The notes: a model not told the origin generated them from the sequence alone. 64,000 nucleotides of DNA from Paraconiothyrium sp. Pb-2020 (GCA_022419385.1 JAJUBI010000007.1:2203768-2267767), one strand, 5' to 3'. Counted from the first letter of the stretch, positions 51,892-64,000 are shown. Program-made: numbers and translations.

Positions 51892-52276
51892 TGTAGAAGG
51901 TTTCGGGACTCAAGAGTAAAGGGCAAAGGTAGACGTATCGGCAGCAACTGCTGGTGAGGTCCTTGATGAATGATGCTATCAGAGCACAGGCGGCGGCGAG
52001 AAGGAGATTCCTAGGATTTCTGAAGTTTTGGCGCGAATCTGGGCCAAAATGGATCCCGTGATCTCCAGACCGACAGCCAATCACATCGCGATCGCAAAGG
52101 GATACCCAAGGGTAGAGCAAGCAATGCAGAAGATCAGGGTATCCGTTCGGAAAACCGAAGAAGAGAAAGTTGTTGGTAGAAGAACTGTGCAGCCATATAG
52201 CGCGAGCTGATGCCTTTCGTATGAATCCACTTCCTCTTGCCGTGATGGCTTGAGTACCGTCGGCTTGGTCATTCAC
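51892..52276. other. Divergent promoter, PAM16 / peroxin
   Basis: About 0.4 kb between two diverging organelle genes. No TATA box or other clear element was recognised. Confidence 0.55.
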
Positions 52277-54415
52277 ATGCGCTCTAAGCTCCCCGCCGCG
52301 GTTCCCAGTGCGGAATCTTTGCGACAAGCTTCTACATCGCTTTCACCCAACATACGCTTGAGAACTCTGAGGAGTATTCTTGACCCTGAAGGCAGCTCCA
52401 AGATCGTGGCTGAGCTGGAAACGCGCACTCGACACTACTGGCGCAAACGAGCCACCGTTGGCTATGACGCAGCTTCACTCTATGCATGGCAGCATTTGGC
52501 AAGTTCACTCCTGGGCGCTCAACCACCGGACACCCCGGCATCTAATACACCTCAAGATACCCCGTGGCTAGAACATATGTCCACTCCATCGCGACCCGGG
52601 AACGACGCGTCTCCGCAGCCTACCGCCGACCCGAACCCGCCCACCTACGCTGCCTTCTCTCCATCCACCCTAGGCCAAGCTACACCACAGACGAAGCTAC
52701 GCTCTGCAATATTAGTACACCAGAAGAGTCCTCTGCTCGCCGCGACACCGCCGCAGGTCACGCGTGTTTTGGCATATTCGCATCCGTTCATACTACCACT
52801 AAACAAGTTCGTCGGTCTGTTAACATGGACGACCGGGGATCCGTGGGAAAGCTTTCTTCTGGTGGCTGGGTTTTGGGCTCTGGTGCTATACGGTGATGCC
52901 GCCACAAGATATGCAGGACCCATAGTGCTGGTAATCGGTCTGATAGCGGGGATGTACTCACGGAGGTACTCCCCGCTTTCGTCCACTTCGTTCACGGGCG
53001 AGAAGGGTCAGAAGGGACACAACAGGGCCGAGTCGGAAAGCAGTATCAAGCACCATAAGAGCTTGGAAGAGATCGTGGATAGTCTCAAGCTTTTCACATC
53101 ACGGTGTAGCATCCTTCTAGACCCGTTTCTTCGGTTGACGGACTTTCTCTCCACTCAAAGGACTGCGACTTCAGCAACGACAAGACCCGCGCTTACCCTA
53201 CTTTTTGTTCGGATACTGTTCGTCCTGCCCATTTGGATCATTCTAACTCTGCCACCATTTTACATACTTACAACCAAGCGAATCGTGTTGGCCGTTGGAA
53301 CCGTGGTGCTCAGCTGGCACTCCCGTCCTGCTCGGGTTTCGCGCGCAATCCTTTGGCGGTCACGGACGATACGCAAAACATGTGTCTTTCTTACGGGACT
53401 GAATTTCGGAGACATAGAGCCTCAAGCCGCGACCAAGGACGGTGCGCCAGCGCTGCCGCCACGCAGAAAGAGCGCCCAAGAAGTTGCGGCCTCCCTCGCC
53501 GCCAAACGACGACCAGATTCGCCAGGCGTACGATTCACCTTCAGCATCTACGAGAACCAGAGAAGGTGGCTCGGCATAGGATGGACATGCTCTATGTTGG
53601 CTTACGAACGAGCGGCATGGACCGATGAGCACCTCAACCCTGTGCCGGCGAAAGACCAATTTGAGCTTCCTGATGTTGAAGGAGGACAGGCGAGGTGGAG
53701 ATGGACACAAAGCAGCGAATGGAAGGTCGAAGGTGCAGAGAAGGACGCGACAGGTCTCAAAAGCCCCTCTCTCGATGAAGCCGGGTGGATATATTACGAC
53801 AATAAGGTAACCACACCGACACGCACGTTTTGAGATGAGATTAACCTGAGACAGTGGCGAGACGGTCGCAGAGGACAAGACGGATGGGGCCGCTACACTC
53901 GTCGGCGTAAATGGTATCGTGATGCTGAACTCGTCGAGGTGACTCCATCGACGGACATAACGCCCATTCCCACTCCTCGGCTCGACCCCATCGGTGACGC
54001 TGCAGAGCCCTCCACACCCACACCGTCCTCAAAGCGTCCTAGCCACTCGCGCTCTACCTCTACCGCGTCCAAGGCCTTGACTAATGTCGACTCCAACCCC
54101 AGCACCATTGCCAGTCTAGCAGCCAGCGCGATGGCCAGCACCGACAGCACACTTGCTGAACGCATCAACCCCGAGCATTATACGTCGGATGTGGATGCTG
54201 CCAGCAACAAGGCCAAGCGTGGGTGGTTCAAAAGGAAGGGAAGGAGTCGCAGTAGGGGTGGTAGTGACACCACTGCGGTGACGATTGCGACGAGCACAAG
54301 CAGTAATCTGAGTCGAAGGAGCGAGGAGGACGATGTGCATACGCCGCTGGAGAGGACGTCGAGGGATGACGAGTGGAGGCTGGGTGACGATATGCGTATG
54401 CAGTTGGACCTTTGA
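52277..54415 (+). CDS. Peroxisomal membrane peroxin, Pex28-32/Pex24p family (dysferlin domain)
   Basis: Two exons, 52277-53806 and 53855-54415, with a 48-bp GTAACC/CAG intron in phase 0, giving 696 residues. The first ATG in frame is 52277. Residues ~1-150 are soluble. Two hydrophobic regions follow: FLLVAGFWALVLYG with GPIVLVIGLIAGMY, and LLFVRILFVLPIWIILTLPP with KRIVLAVGTVVL. These form the reticulon-like membrane part seen in Pex28-32 proteins. The dysferlin domain comes next, with FTFSIYENQRRWLGIGWTC, DEHLNPVPAKDQFELP, ARWRWTQSSEWKVEG and GWIYYDNK joined across the intron to WRDGRRGQDGWGRYTRRRKW. These peroxins act at ER-peroxisome contacts to control peroxisome number and size. The last ~130 residues are Ser/Thr-rich and disordered. 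The exact paralogue (Pex23, 29, 30-like) was not resolved. Confidence 0.85.
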
Positions 54416-55575
54416 TTCTAACGGGTGCTATGGGTAGGTGGGGTCTGGATGGCGCTTTTGGGTAGGCACTTGTGAGCAGCATGGTCGCGCATGGGTAAAT
54501 CATGGGATGACTGGACGAACACAGTGTACTCGGGGCCCGTTGAGCAGGCGTATGACGTCTTCGTCCGTGAGCCGTCATTCTTCTCTGAGTATGAGTTCCC
54601 TGAAGAATGTGTCCTGGTGTGTATCTCTTGCCCCATCGAGCAGCGATGCCTGGTAGCGTGATGTGCGCCACCCCGCCAATACGTTGGCACGAAAATCAAT
54701 ACACTACCACACGTCGCGTGAGGGCAGTTGCGGTTGTCGCGAAGCTGCAGCATCGGTGTCCATGTGCAACGGCGTGGGTACTGTACATGGCAGGAGTCCG
54801 AACAGCGACCCGGTCTCCTGTCAGCCCTGGACGCACCGGTACGTAGCCGCGATGCCGGCATGGCGGAAGAGTCCCTGGATTGCTGGGACGGAAGAAAGGC
54901 ACGAGGCGGGCCGTTTCAAGACGCTGAGGCCAATCGACGGCGGCGCATAAGAATAATTTCCTGGCCAGGTGTTTCGAGAAACGCCAGGCTGCGTGTGTCC
55001 GCTGCTGTCTCACAGTGCGGCCCACGATGGGGAGAGAGACGCACGCGCCGAATGTTGCGCACACGGTCGTCGTGGGCTGGAGTGTCGCAGCAGGGTAGAA
55101 CTGTACCGTGCAGCATCTGGCGCGGCCATGGTCGAGGCCGCGGCCACGCCCAAAAATAATGCCCTCGCGAGGGAGACAAGGGCGCCTGGGAGCCGCGCCG
55201 CCAACGAATGGGCGGCTCCGCGAGCCCTGGGCGCCACAGGCATGCGGCAGGGATGCGCCGTCATCGTCTCAACGGGGTGCACGAAGCCACCGACTGAAGT
55301 CCTTGTTCACTCTTTATCCCACGCTCGCTGTGCTCTGAACACTTGTTTGACCCTTTGTCTGCTCGACGCCTTGTTTCCGTTATCCTCGTCTCCCCTTACC
55401 CTTTGTAATTATCCTGGGCACGCTGCTGGCTATTGACTAGACAGCAGAGCACATGCTCTGAAAGCTCGCATCCCTCGCGCCTTCTCCCTCGGTACACGAC
55501 ATATTGCACCTTCCCGACCAATTCACACTCGTTCTTTCCTTCGCAGCGGTTCGCACCGTACCCAACACCTTCACA
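54416..55575. other. Intergenic: promoter of the CSC1-like channel
   Basis: About 1.2 kb. The left part is GC-rich with many overlapping chance frames on both strands and no family motif. From about 55290 the sequence becomes C/T-rich, as usual for a fungal core promoter and 5' UTR. Confidence 0.55.
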
Positions 55576-58500
55576 ATGGCTTCGACCTCGCGGGGCGCCA
55601 TGTTCCCGCGAGATGGAGAGCAGAGCCTGGGGGACAAGCTCTTCGATCTCATGAAAGACCCCTTCAGCGCCGAAGTACGCGAACCATCGAGCAATCACAA
55701 GCACCCTCTGACGGAAACAGGTCGCCTCGAACTCCATTATTGCTGCCATAGCCACGTCGCTGAGCATCACCACCGCCATCTTCCTCGCCTTCTGTATCTT
55801 ACGCCCATGGAACGAGGTCGTCTACGCACCCCGCCTCCGTCACGCTGATGAAAAGCATAAACCTCCGCCTATGGATAAGACCCTCTTCGCTTGGGTCCGC
55901 CCAGTCTTCAAGACCAATGAGCACGAGTACATGCACATGATCGGCATGGATGCCACCATATTCCTGCGCATTGCTCGCATGTGCCGCAACATGTTTGTTT
56001 GCCTCGCCGTAATCGGTTGCGCCATCATACTGCCCGTCAACATCGCCAAGGCTTCGGATGTTGGCGACAACAACAAGAGCATTAGCAACATCGTCTTCCT
56101 GATGACACCCATGTATCTGTTTGGCCAGCCTTTCTGGGCCTTTGTCGTATGTGCCTACGCCTTCGATATCATTGTTTGTGGCTTCTTGTGGTGGACATAT
56201 CGCGCCATTCACCAGCTGAGAAGAAAGTTCATGGAGAGTGCCGACTACCAGAACAGCCTTCATTCACGAACTTTGATGATTACGGATGTCGCCAGGAACT
56301 TGCGCAGCGACCAGGGCATTGTCGAGATCACGGATAGTATCCGAGCAACGCCTGACGTTCCGCGTGCTTCGGTTGGCAGGAACGTCAAGGACATACCTGA
56401 GCTCATAGAGGACCACGAACAGGCCGTCATTGAGCTGGAACAGGTCCTGGCAAAATATCTGAAGAATCCGAGCAGTCTACCGGCGACACGCCCGCTCTGC
56501 AAACCCTCGAAGAAAGATCCCGAATTCGGCGGCAGACAGGAGAAGGTGGATGCCATTGATTATTTGACGGCAAGGATTTTACGTTTGGAGGCTGAGATCA
56601 AGAACGCCCGGGAGACCGTGGACAAGCGCGACGCAATGCCGTACGGATTTGCCAGCTATGAGACGATCGAATCCGCACATACCGTAGCATATGCTTCCCG
56701 AAGCAAGAAACCCAAGGGTGCAATCGTTCAGCTCGCCCCGAGACCCAAGGACATTATATGGAAGAACCTCTCTCTAGATTCCAAAACTCGGCGATGGAGA
56801 AAGTTCGTCAATGGTCTCTGGATCACGCTGCTCACGGTTCTATACTTCATTCCTAACGCTTTGATTGCCGTATTTCTAGCCCAGCTTGGCAACATCGCTT
56901 CTTTCTGGCCCCAGTTCGCCGCAGAGATGGCGAGAAATCCCAAGGCATGGTCCATCGTGCAAGGTCAGTATTGTTAGGGTTGCTGTAGCCTGTTAACTAT
57001 GCTTACATGTTCTCTTAGGTATTGCCGCACCGGCCTTGACCTCGCTTATCTACTACTTCCTCCCCATCATCTTCCGTCGCCTCTCCATCAAAGCGGGTGA
57101 TCTTTCAAAGACATCCCGTGAACGACACGTCATCTCCAAACTCTACTCTTTCTTTGTGTTCAATAACTTGATAATATTTTCCCTCTTCGGTGCCGTGTTC
57201 AGCATGATCGCGACAACCGTTGATCTTGCGAAAACGAACAACTTGCAGTGGTACGACATTATACGCGAGGTTCACCCCCTCGCAAACACCATGATTGCTC
57301 TCTGCAAAATCTCCCCCTTCTGGGTGACGTGGCTCGTTCAGCGTAACCTGGGAGCCGCAATTGACTTATCTCAAGCTGTCAATCTTGGATGGGGATCTTT
57401 CTCTCGGAAATTTTTGAATCCGACGCCGCGCGAGCTCATCCAGCGGACTGCCCCTCCGCCATTTGATTATTCGGGCTACTACAACTATTTCCTTTTCTAC
57501 TCAACTGTTGCCCTTTGCTTTGGATCTCTCCAGCCCATCACCTTAGTCGTTACTGCATTCTACTTCGCCGTTGACTCTTCGATGAAGAAGTATCTTCTGC
57601 TGTAAGTGCCATTACCCATGTCCCCGTATGCCGGCTAACATGTCTAGCTACGTTTTCGCCACCAAAAACGAGTCTGGTGGTCTCTACTGGCGCACCATCT
57701 TCAACCGCCTTCTTGCCGGTACTTTCCTCTCCAACTGCATCATTGCTCTTATGGTAGCCGCTCGTGGTTATGATAGCAGAAACATGATGCTCGGCGCAAT
57801 GGCCCCTATCCCGTTCTTGCTGCTCGGATTCAAATTTTACTGCAAGAGCAGCTTCGATAGCGCCATCAAGTACTACACTAAAGGCGAAACACCAAAGGGT
57901 GTCGAGGCGCCTCCCCCGATCGACAAAGAGTCACGCCGCCGTGATCGCGTTGCCGTCCGCTTCGGCCACCCCGCCCTCTATCAAAAGCTAACTGTACCAA
58001 TGGTGCACGAGAAGAGCAAACACCTCCTCGCCGAAGTGTACCGCGGCCGTCTTGACGGCGATCTCGGCGCGACAGCAGGCTACAGCGATGTCTACAGCAT
58101 GAAGCGCATGTCAAAAGAGAACCCCGGCAAGGCCGCTGCGGGCACCGCCCCCTTCGAATTCGTTTCAGAGTCTAATATGGATTTCGAGAACTTCAAAAAC
58201 CGGCCTGAATTCGCTGACGAAGCGGGCGGGGACTCGGGCTCCATCTACGGTCCATCAACTATCAGTCGCCCCGGCACGCCATCATCTGTCATGGGCGGTA
58301 GCGAGCGCGGCCGCTCTGCCTCTAGAGGTAGCGATCGCGACGAGCCAGGCGTCACTTATCCCGCGGGATACCACTCCACGCCGAGCAACCTCCGGGAGTA
58401 CAGTCCTTCTCCGGACAACCGTGAATTTGGCCGGACAGTCAGCAATACGAGCCATGCGAGGGATGATGCGCTGTTGCTGTCGGGTGCGCAGCCGATGGGT

Positions 58501-58587
58501 GGTCATACGCCGCTGAGTAGCGCGTATACGCCGTATAGTCCTGATCAGACGGGCCACGGGAGGACGGATTACTTTGGTGCAAGGTAG
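55576..58587 (+). CDS. CSC1/OSCA/TMEM63-type mechanosensitive cation channel
   Basis: Four exons: 55576-55674, 55721-56963, 57019-57601 and 57648-58587, phases consistent, giving 954 residues. The N-terminal TM module has FSAEVASNSIIAAIATSLSI and FLAFCILRPWNEVVYAPRL, then the block MDKTLFAWVRPVFKTNEHEY and a second helix pair. A cytosolic domain follows from ~170 to 360, with SLHSRTLMITDVARNLRSD and the helical DAIDYLTARILRLEAEI. The seven-helix RSN1/DUF221 core follows (RPKDIIWKNLSLDSKTRRWR, then GIAAPALTSLIYYFLPIIF, RTAPPPFDYSGYYNYF and LYVFATKNESGGLYWRTIFN). The family forms calcium-permeable channels opened by osmotic or mechanical stress at the plasma membrane. The last ~200 residues are a Ser/Gly/Pro-rich cytosolic tail. 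It is probably one of several paralogues in the genome; which one was not resolved. Confidence 0.9.
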
Positions 58588-60133
58588 AGGAGGTAAACGA
58601 CTTTAACGATTTGTTTCATTTATGAAAGAGTCCTGCGGGACGGGATTTGGACTCCGCATCTAGAGGGCGTTTATCTGGACGCATCCCACATTTACAGTAT
58701 GCAGCGAGAAGACTGCTCGATATTATAGCATTGTACTGAGCGAGCGAAGTTGAATGGATCGGCCTGCAGTGGCCTTGTTCGTGCCGAACCCTGCCTTGGC
58801 CATTGCCCTTCGTTGGTGCGTGCAATTGCATTTCGGAGGAGCTGAGGATTATTAACAATCTGACTTTGGCCTGGAGCTATTCAATCGATTCTGCCTCTTC
58901 CCATAATATCTTCCTGTCTATCTTCGCACGTTTCAGTGGCCTTCGGAGCTATCTCAAGAACAAATGTAGGGATCAGATGGGTCTAAACTGGAAAATAGGC
59001 CTCGATATAAGTGATCATAAATGTCAAGTTTCCTGGGGTCTTGGAGCCAAAGAGAGGCACCGTTCCATCCATGATGAGATGGAGCTTTGGTCCACAATAA
59101 CCAGTCTACATGTTTATGAGTGGTGGGGAAATTTCTCTTGAGACTACCTCTTCTCTCGTCTTGCGTTCTCCTTCGCGTTTCTTCTATCGGACTTTGAGAC
59201 AACTGAAGACAAGACGCTTACAGATTACCGTGCAACTAACTTGGTACGCACTGGCAGAAGCGAGACCTCCATCAACGAGGTTTTTGGGACGCCTAGCAAA
59301 GATTCTGGTATATCACATGTGCATCATAGTAGCTACTGAGGTATGGTAAAGATGATTCGAGCGCCATTCAGGAGCGGAAAAAGACTGGGGGATGAGAGCA
59401 CATGATCAAATGAGGTCAATATCCAGAACGCCTTCGCGCTCCTGAGGCAATTGACTGATCAGGAAGGAAACACCTACAAGCGCATTGATTTCCGTTTCAC
59501 TCCTGCCGAAGCTCAACAAGGACAAACCATGGTGTTGCTGGAATCTTCGAAGAGCATCAAGAGCCGTTTTGGTAAGGAGCAGGGCAGCTTCGCATGGAGG
59601 ATTGACTTCGTCGCTGTCTACTCTTTAGCATCGTGGGAATTGGATGCTTTGATACATGCCATGCATGCTTGAAGCGTATAGCCAAAGGGTGACGCTGACA
59701 GAGCGATTGGGTGCGGTTAGTATGCCATTCTAGGCCTCATGTCTCTTGACATGGGACTACGGCTGTTGCGGTGAGGCCGCCAAGAAATACGATGCTCACT
59801 GCCATCTTTCATGCGCAATGAGGGTTTTCAGCCATGAGGGTATCAAGTTTGATGACTGGACGCTTTGAACGAACCTGCTGTGTTGTCGCAAAGGCTGCTG
59901 AATATCTGACTACCTTACTCTGCTACGACTCCATGTTCTCCGATCATACTAGACAAATACCAAGTTAGTGAGGTCTTTTCAATCAGTTCACATTCACACT
60001 CACCGATATAGGATTCCGTTTAGTAGTCGATGTCGCTCTCCGAAAAGGAAGCCGCACCTCGCACACAATCGCGCCTTCCTGACTCCGCACATTACCCAGG
60101 TAATAGTCGTCTCTCTTCAAGTAGCTTGCCGCC
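58588..60133. other. Intergenic with one isolated open frame
   Basis: About 1.5 kb. One coding-looking frame on the + strand (59406-59672, 88 codons) has no early ATG. It contains RIDFRFTPAEAQQGQTMVLL and FAWRIDFVAVYSLASWELD. It may be a terminal exon or a gene relic; I do not recognise it. The rest is featureless. Confidence 0.45.
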
Positions 60134-61176
60134 ATGGCCTCGGACTCGATGTTAAACACATTTCGCGACGTACTTCAGGCGCAAAAGGTAAGTACTATAT
60201 ACCATGCAAAGGCGGCACCCTAGAAGTCTAAGCAAGGTCGCGCTTTGCATTCTCCTCCCTCTGTGGCGACAGGAACCTACATCTAATCGTAACGCTGACG
60301 ATCACTCAGGAAGAGAACCAAATACTAAATGACGGCATAACGATGTTTGAGCAAATGAAAATTTTGAACAACGCTCGAGGCGCGACCCTGGAGGCTCTGG
60401 CAGACGCACACCTTGCAGATGTCAAGAAGCTGAAGCAAGAGCATGAAGCCGAGCTAAAGGCGCACATTGCAGAGATTGAGAAGCGCAAGCAAGGACAAGG
60501 ACTTGAGAACAAGCGATATCGTGCAGAGCTTGAGAAGTGGAAGCGAAAGCATGCGTCTGAGCTAGAGTTAGTAAACAAGCAGCATCAAGCGGAGATCAGG
60601 AAGATGAAACGCGAGCGTATGGTGAGCGGCGTAACGAGCGCAAAGGTGCATTGACAACAAGACTGATCGGGTTCGTAGACTGAGAAAGGAGAACGAGCTT
60701 CCAATGCGGCTATGGCTGCTTTGTTCAAAGAAGAGGTCGCCAAGGTCAGAGAGACATTCGATGAAGATCAACGACAGAAGGGAGGCATGTACCGCGAGAT
60801 TCAAGGTTACGCGACCCGGGAGCAACAGCTGCTTCGAGAAGTAGAATCTCGGGCAAACGGACAGAGGGTTGCATTGCTTGCCCTCCTTGACTACCGCTCC
60901 AGTAACCTGGATGATGTCCACACCCAACAGATTGAGGGGTCCGCGAAACTCGTCGACTCTTGCGCCAAAGATCAAGAGCTGGCACAGAAGTACATATCGC
61001 ATAGCGAGAAACGAGCTGAAGAGATGGAAAGGAACTGGGCTACATTGAAGGATATGGACAAAGTGGCTCATTGCGAACGTATTCGGAAACTAATCGAAAT
61101 CGCTACTGCAGGAGGGATTCAGTTGGGCTTGACCAGAGAAGAATTATTCGAGGACGAGGCCAAGATGCCCTCGTAA
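60134..61176 (+). CDS. Coiled-coil protein of unknown function
   Basis: Three exons: 60134-60187, 60310-60621 and 60679-61176. The introns (GTAAGT/CAG, 122 bp; GTGAGC/TAG, 57 bp) are in phase 0, giving 287 residues. The ATG lies in an ideal context (GCCGCCATGG) and starts MASDSMLNTFRDVLQAQK. Residues ~19-140 are highly charged heptad-like sequence (VKKLKQEHEAELKAHIAEIE, KQHQAEIRKMKRERM), a long coiled coil. The second half (VAKVRETFDEDQRQKGGMYR, LLALLDYRSSNLDDVHTQQI) is also helical. The C-terminus ends LTREELFEDEAKMPS. There is no signal peptide, membrane segment or known domain. The exon phasing and charge pattern argue for a real gene; its role is unknown and it may be lineage-specific. 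Confidence 0.65.
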
Positions 61177-61911
61177 CCGTTGCGCAATATGCATCGTTTC
61201 GCATGAAGCGCATTGCGTTGCAAGATATTGAAAGATAAACGTCTCATCAGGAACCTGCGAGATTTCGGACATCAATAATCGCCAGCAGATTGGTGAGCCC
61301 TTTAGTCAACCTGCTTCACCTGGGACAAGGCTGAAGAGAAAGCTGGAGGGGGAGTTGAGGGACTAAAGGCCAGGTGTCAATGAGTCACGGAATATGACAG
61401 CTGTCTTTGCGAGCTTGCTTGTTGTCGTCTCGCAGCACACCACTTCGCGAAGTCGGCTATGTACCAGCCATCTTCTTTTATAGAGACTGCAGATTCATTG
61501 GGGACCGTGGCGTCTGGATTCAATATGAGGATAGCTTTTCCCAAGCCTTAGTTCCACAAGCAGATAGGAAGCGCTCTACGTCGTCCTCAACTCTAGGTTC
61601 GCACATGACAATGGCAGGCGTTGCCCTGTTACACTTCTGCCAAGTGAATGTGCTGGAGCCATTCGGAGATCCTGTGCGAGCTATGCTTCCGCAACAGTCT
61701 TGTCGCCCTCCGTAAGCCGTCTCGTACTGACGTCGCGAGCTTAAATGTATGGCTATCGGGGGCTCATTCGCGCTGTCGTATTACCTTCGGCTAAGGCAAA
61801 CCCTCTGTCCGGTGAATCGAACGGATACAGGATTCGTGTATAAATATGAGCCTTCAAGCATCTTATGAAGGAAAACAGAGCCACATTATTTAGTTGTTCT
61901 TCCGAATTGCC
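61177..61911. other. Intergenic with TATA box of the next gene
   Basis: About 0.7 kb. The 102-codon plus-strand frame from 61407 starts only with TTG and has no motif. The right end holds a TATAAATA element (separate entry). Confidence 0.5.
61839..61846 (+). promoter_or_regulatory. TATA box of the small basic-protein gene
   Basis: TATAAATA, 66-73 bp upstream of the ATG at 61912. A near-perfect consensus at a suitable distance, it supports the reality of the small downstream gene. Confidence 0.5.
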
Positions 61912-62424
61912 ATGGCGTATTTCACACAACGCGTGCACAGGCGCAAGAGGGCCGCACTGCGCGGGCGTGCACGGCGGCATGCTAGTGCCCTCCGCCAGCC
62001 TTCGACATCACCATTGGGCCATATCATGGGGACAATAGCAGGTATGAAGTGCAAAATAATGCTAGTTTGCCGATTGTGAGCGCTGATTTGGATTAGACAA
62101 AAACGGGCTGCGTGATGCTGTGATCGCTAGCCGCTTGGAAGCTAGACGTGAACTTTCGAAACTGAGCAGAGTGCATCTCACGAAGCATAGTGATGAAGCG
62201 AGACAAAACAATTCGCGCCATTTCGCATTGAGGAGAAAGCTGATAGAGATCCTGGAACTGGGCGTAGATCTTACAGATCTACCGAGTCGTTTTGCCATAT
62301 TTATGGCCTATCGCTCCTTGCGAGCATATATGGAATGGGATGATGCCTGTAAGTCACAGCTGTGCAGTGCCTGGTAATCGACTCTGCTCTTCGTCTGATC
62401 AAAGACTGAACCCTAGTGGCGTAG
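61912..62424 (+). CDS. Small basic protein of unknown function
   Basis: Predicted exons 61912-62041, 62097-62348 and 62417-62424, giving 129 residues; if the second intron is retained the frame ends at 62377 with a slightly longer tail. The ATG context is good (TTGCCATGG) and a TATA box sits ~70 bp upstream. The N-terminus is very basic (MAYFTQRVHRRKRAALRGRA), perhaps a nuclear or mitochondrial signal. The body is helical and charged (DAVIASRLEARRELSKLSRV, RRKLIEILELGVDLTDLPSR), with a hydrophobic end FAIFMAYRSLRAYMEWDDA. The first intron (GTATGA/TAG, 55 bp) joins two frames in phase. I recognise no family. It could be an orphan gene. Confidence 0.45.
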
Positions 62425-63369
62425 ATGAAATCAACAAGGAAGTCTAGGGTACGATTGCGAAACGGATGGTTCAGCATCAATTTGGTTGTTACTTTTGATT
62501 GAGCCCACGCTACACGTGGCTAACTCTATGAAAACGTCTACCTTCTGTTAACAAATGAGAATGTTTGCTGAGATACCGTCTTTCTTTGTGTAGTATTCAC
62601 CGTCATTCCACCCAACACTACCAGATATTGCGTAACACGTCCACCAGCGTGCTCAACATATCCATGGAAGCATTCTGACGACCCATTCGCTTTGTAGTGT
62701 GCAGTAGTGCCACTTTTTAACGGAAAAAGACAGTTTACCTGCTTCCGCCAACTAACATCTACTAAAACCACTGAAAGTAGGATTACTCGTATCACCACGG
62801 CCGGGACGTTCCGTCCATGATTTACTTTACGGTCAACTTCGCCTTGGCTGCTGCGACACCGCAGTGTTGCCACCAGCCGGCCCATGCCTTTGGATCCACG
62901 ACGACGCCTGCAACTACCGCCATCTCACAAGGCGCGATGCCTCCCAGGAGGAGTCGTAGCTGCCGCAAAGTATCGTCCACCCCGACTGAAAAAAAAAGAA
63001 TGCTGAACTTCTTCTACCGAGGAATAGAATCACTATCTATGCATTCTCACGAAGACTACTTCCACATGTATAGACTGCATGTCACGACGGGTACTTCCTG
63101 GTCCTTACCCTCACTCACAAGAAAGCATCGATAACGCCGCCGCGGATGTTTTCCCCAGGCGAAATAATGTCGAGCTTGAGTACGCGGACACCCCAGCGCT
63201 GCACGTCTTCTCCTCGCGTGGCGCAGACTCCGCCGAAGCCACTGAGAGAAAGAAATACCACCAAGCTTCCCATGATGACCACCTCCACAAGCTCGGTTGG
63301 ACGTACAGACCAAATAGCCAGGATGAGCATCACGAAGACTTGGAAACGGACTCAAAGCTCAAAAAGTAC
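62425..63369. other. No gene resolved; coding-like minus-strand segment at right
   Basis: 62425-63100 shows nothing. On the minus strand, 63115-63333 has an open frame with CATRGEDVQRWGVRVLKLDI and SPGENIRGGVIDAF that looks coding. It may belong with the exon at 63370-63525, but I could not join them with convincing splice sites. Confidence 0.35.
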
Positions 63370-63525
63370 CTTGTGCCCCCTGCGGCCAGCATCAACAAAT
63401 GACTGCAGCGCCCGTGCATGTGGGGGAAGAATTGCAGCGAGATTTATGGACAGGGCGGCCTCGAGGACATGATCAGGTGTACGTGGAACTGTGGGATCGA
63501 TAATAATACGCCGACGTGCCCAAAT
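63370..63525 (-). other. Candidate internal exon of an unrecognised gene
   Basis: A 52-codon open stretch on the minus strand bounded by an AG (CCCCTAG) and a GT (AAG-GTACTT). It encodes RRIIIDPTVPRTPDHVLEAA followed by an Ala/Leu-rich helix-like part ending DAGRRGHK. The composition is protein-like. Family, start and end of the gene are unresolved, and decay of an old gene is possible. Confidence 0.3.
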
Positions 63526-63756
63526 CTAGGGGTGTTAGAGCGTAGGTGATTTGGGGGGCTGTTCGGGCCTTTCTGACGAAAGCTAACAATCCTGGTACGG
63601 CCTAAAGACTCACCATTTGGGCCCCCGTCGCTATACTCGCGTGGAGTCAGCGTCAACAGGCCTTGCTAACACATGATACCGAATAGTAGAGCCATGAAAG
63701 CTTATGCCGTAGTCATTATGGTCGTAATGCAGTAAGAGAAATACCAGTGTTTACCC

Positions 63757-64000
63757 TCAATTATCCGTAACACCAATGAGCTCACCCAGGATCTCCTCCT
63801 GATAATTGAACGCAATGCTTGCATGTCCCTCCCCTTTCATCATGTTTAGTTTTGCGCCGGGCAAAAGCTCCTTCGCCTTCATCGTCATGGTAGCTGGGCA
63901 GTTGATGTCCTCGGATCCATGCCACAGCGTCAGAGGAACGCCACCTTCGCCAACCTTCAACTCGGCAAGCTCAAACCCCCAAGAGCTTCCGTTAAGCTTG
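63757..64000 (-). CDS. Alpha/beta-hydrolase, C-terminal part (runs off the window)
   Basis: Partial gene. The frame enters from beyond 64000 and ends at the stop at 63757-63759, so only the last 80 residues are present. It shows the typical end of an alpha/beta-hydrolase fold: VPLTLWHGSEDINCP with the acid residue of the triad, the helix ATMTMKAKELLPGAKLNMM, and EGHAS with the catalytic His. The nucleophile lies outside the window. The substrate cannot be predicted. The body continues past the right edge, so no start is given. Confidence 0.7.
   Translation of the reverse strand, partial: KLNGSSWGFELAELKVGEGGVPLTLWHGSEDINCPATMTMKAKELLPGAKLNMMKGEGHASIAFNYQEEILGELIGVTDN

Overview
The window is nuclear DNA of a filamentous ascomycete (Pezizomycotina). 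The genes are split by short introns (mostly 46-80 bp) with GTAAGT-type donors, CTRAY-like branch sites and AG acceptors. Neighbouring genes are unrelated housekeeping genes on either strand, and a long fungal non-ribosomal peptide synthetase (NRPS) sits in the middle. The four-adenylation-domain ferrichrome-type synthetase fits a Dothideomycete, but that placement is inference.

Layout. 0.4-3.3 kb: a secreted GH18-like protein, an NTF2-like protein and a decayed BTB/POZ gene. 4.6-19.5 kb: a PAP2 lipid phosphatase, ESCRT-II SNF8, the U5 snRNP factor AAR2, a LITAF-domain protein, translation factor eIF3c and the DYRK kinase Yak1. 20.6-45.9 kb: a siderophore cluster. 46.2-58.6 kb: a four-helix membrane protein, a Cid14/Trf4 poly(A) polymerase, PAM16, a peroxisomal dysferlin-domain peroxin and a CSC1/OSCA ion channel. 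60-64 kb: two unrecognised spliced genes, an unresolved coding-like exon and the end of an alpha/beta hydrolase gene that runs off the window.

The siderophore cluster has three genes: sidA (L-ornithine N5-monooxygenase), a full-length ABC-B exporter, and an NRPS of about 5,400 residues with the order (A-T-C)x4-(T-C)x2. The ABC gene and the NRPS diverge from one 1.4-kb promoter. SidA makes N5-hydroxyornithine, the NRPS is expected to assemble a ferrichrome-type cyclic hexapeptide (ferricrocin in relatives), and the ABC protein probably moves the product or a precursor. The acyltransferase needed between SidA and the NRPS is not in the window. The strongest regulatory signal is five exact ATCWGATAA sites, the motif of the iron-repressing GATA factor SreA/Sre1. 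Three lie upstream of sidA and two in the divergent NRPS/ABC promoter. One of those overlaps a CCAAT box, a possible meeting point of iron repression (SreA) and iron-starvation control (CCAAT-binding complex/HapX).

All exon boundaries were worked out by hand from splice consensus, reading-frame phase and remembered family conservation. None is supported by transcripts. I saw no tRNA, rRNA, CRISPR array or intact transposon.
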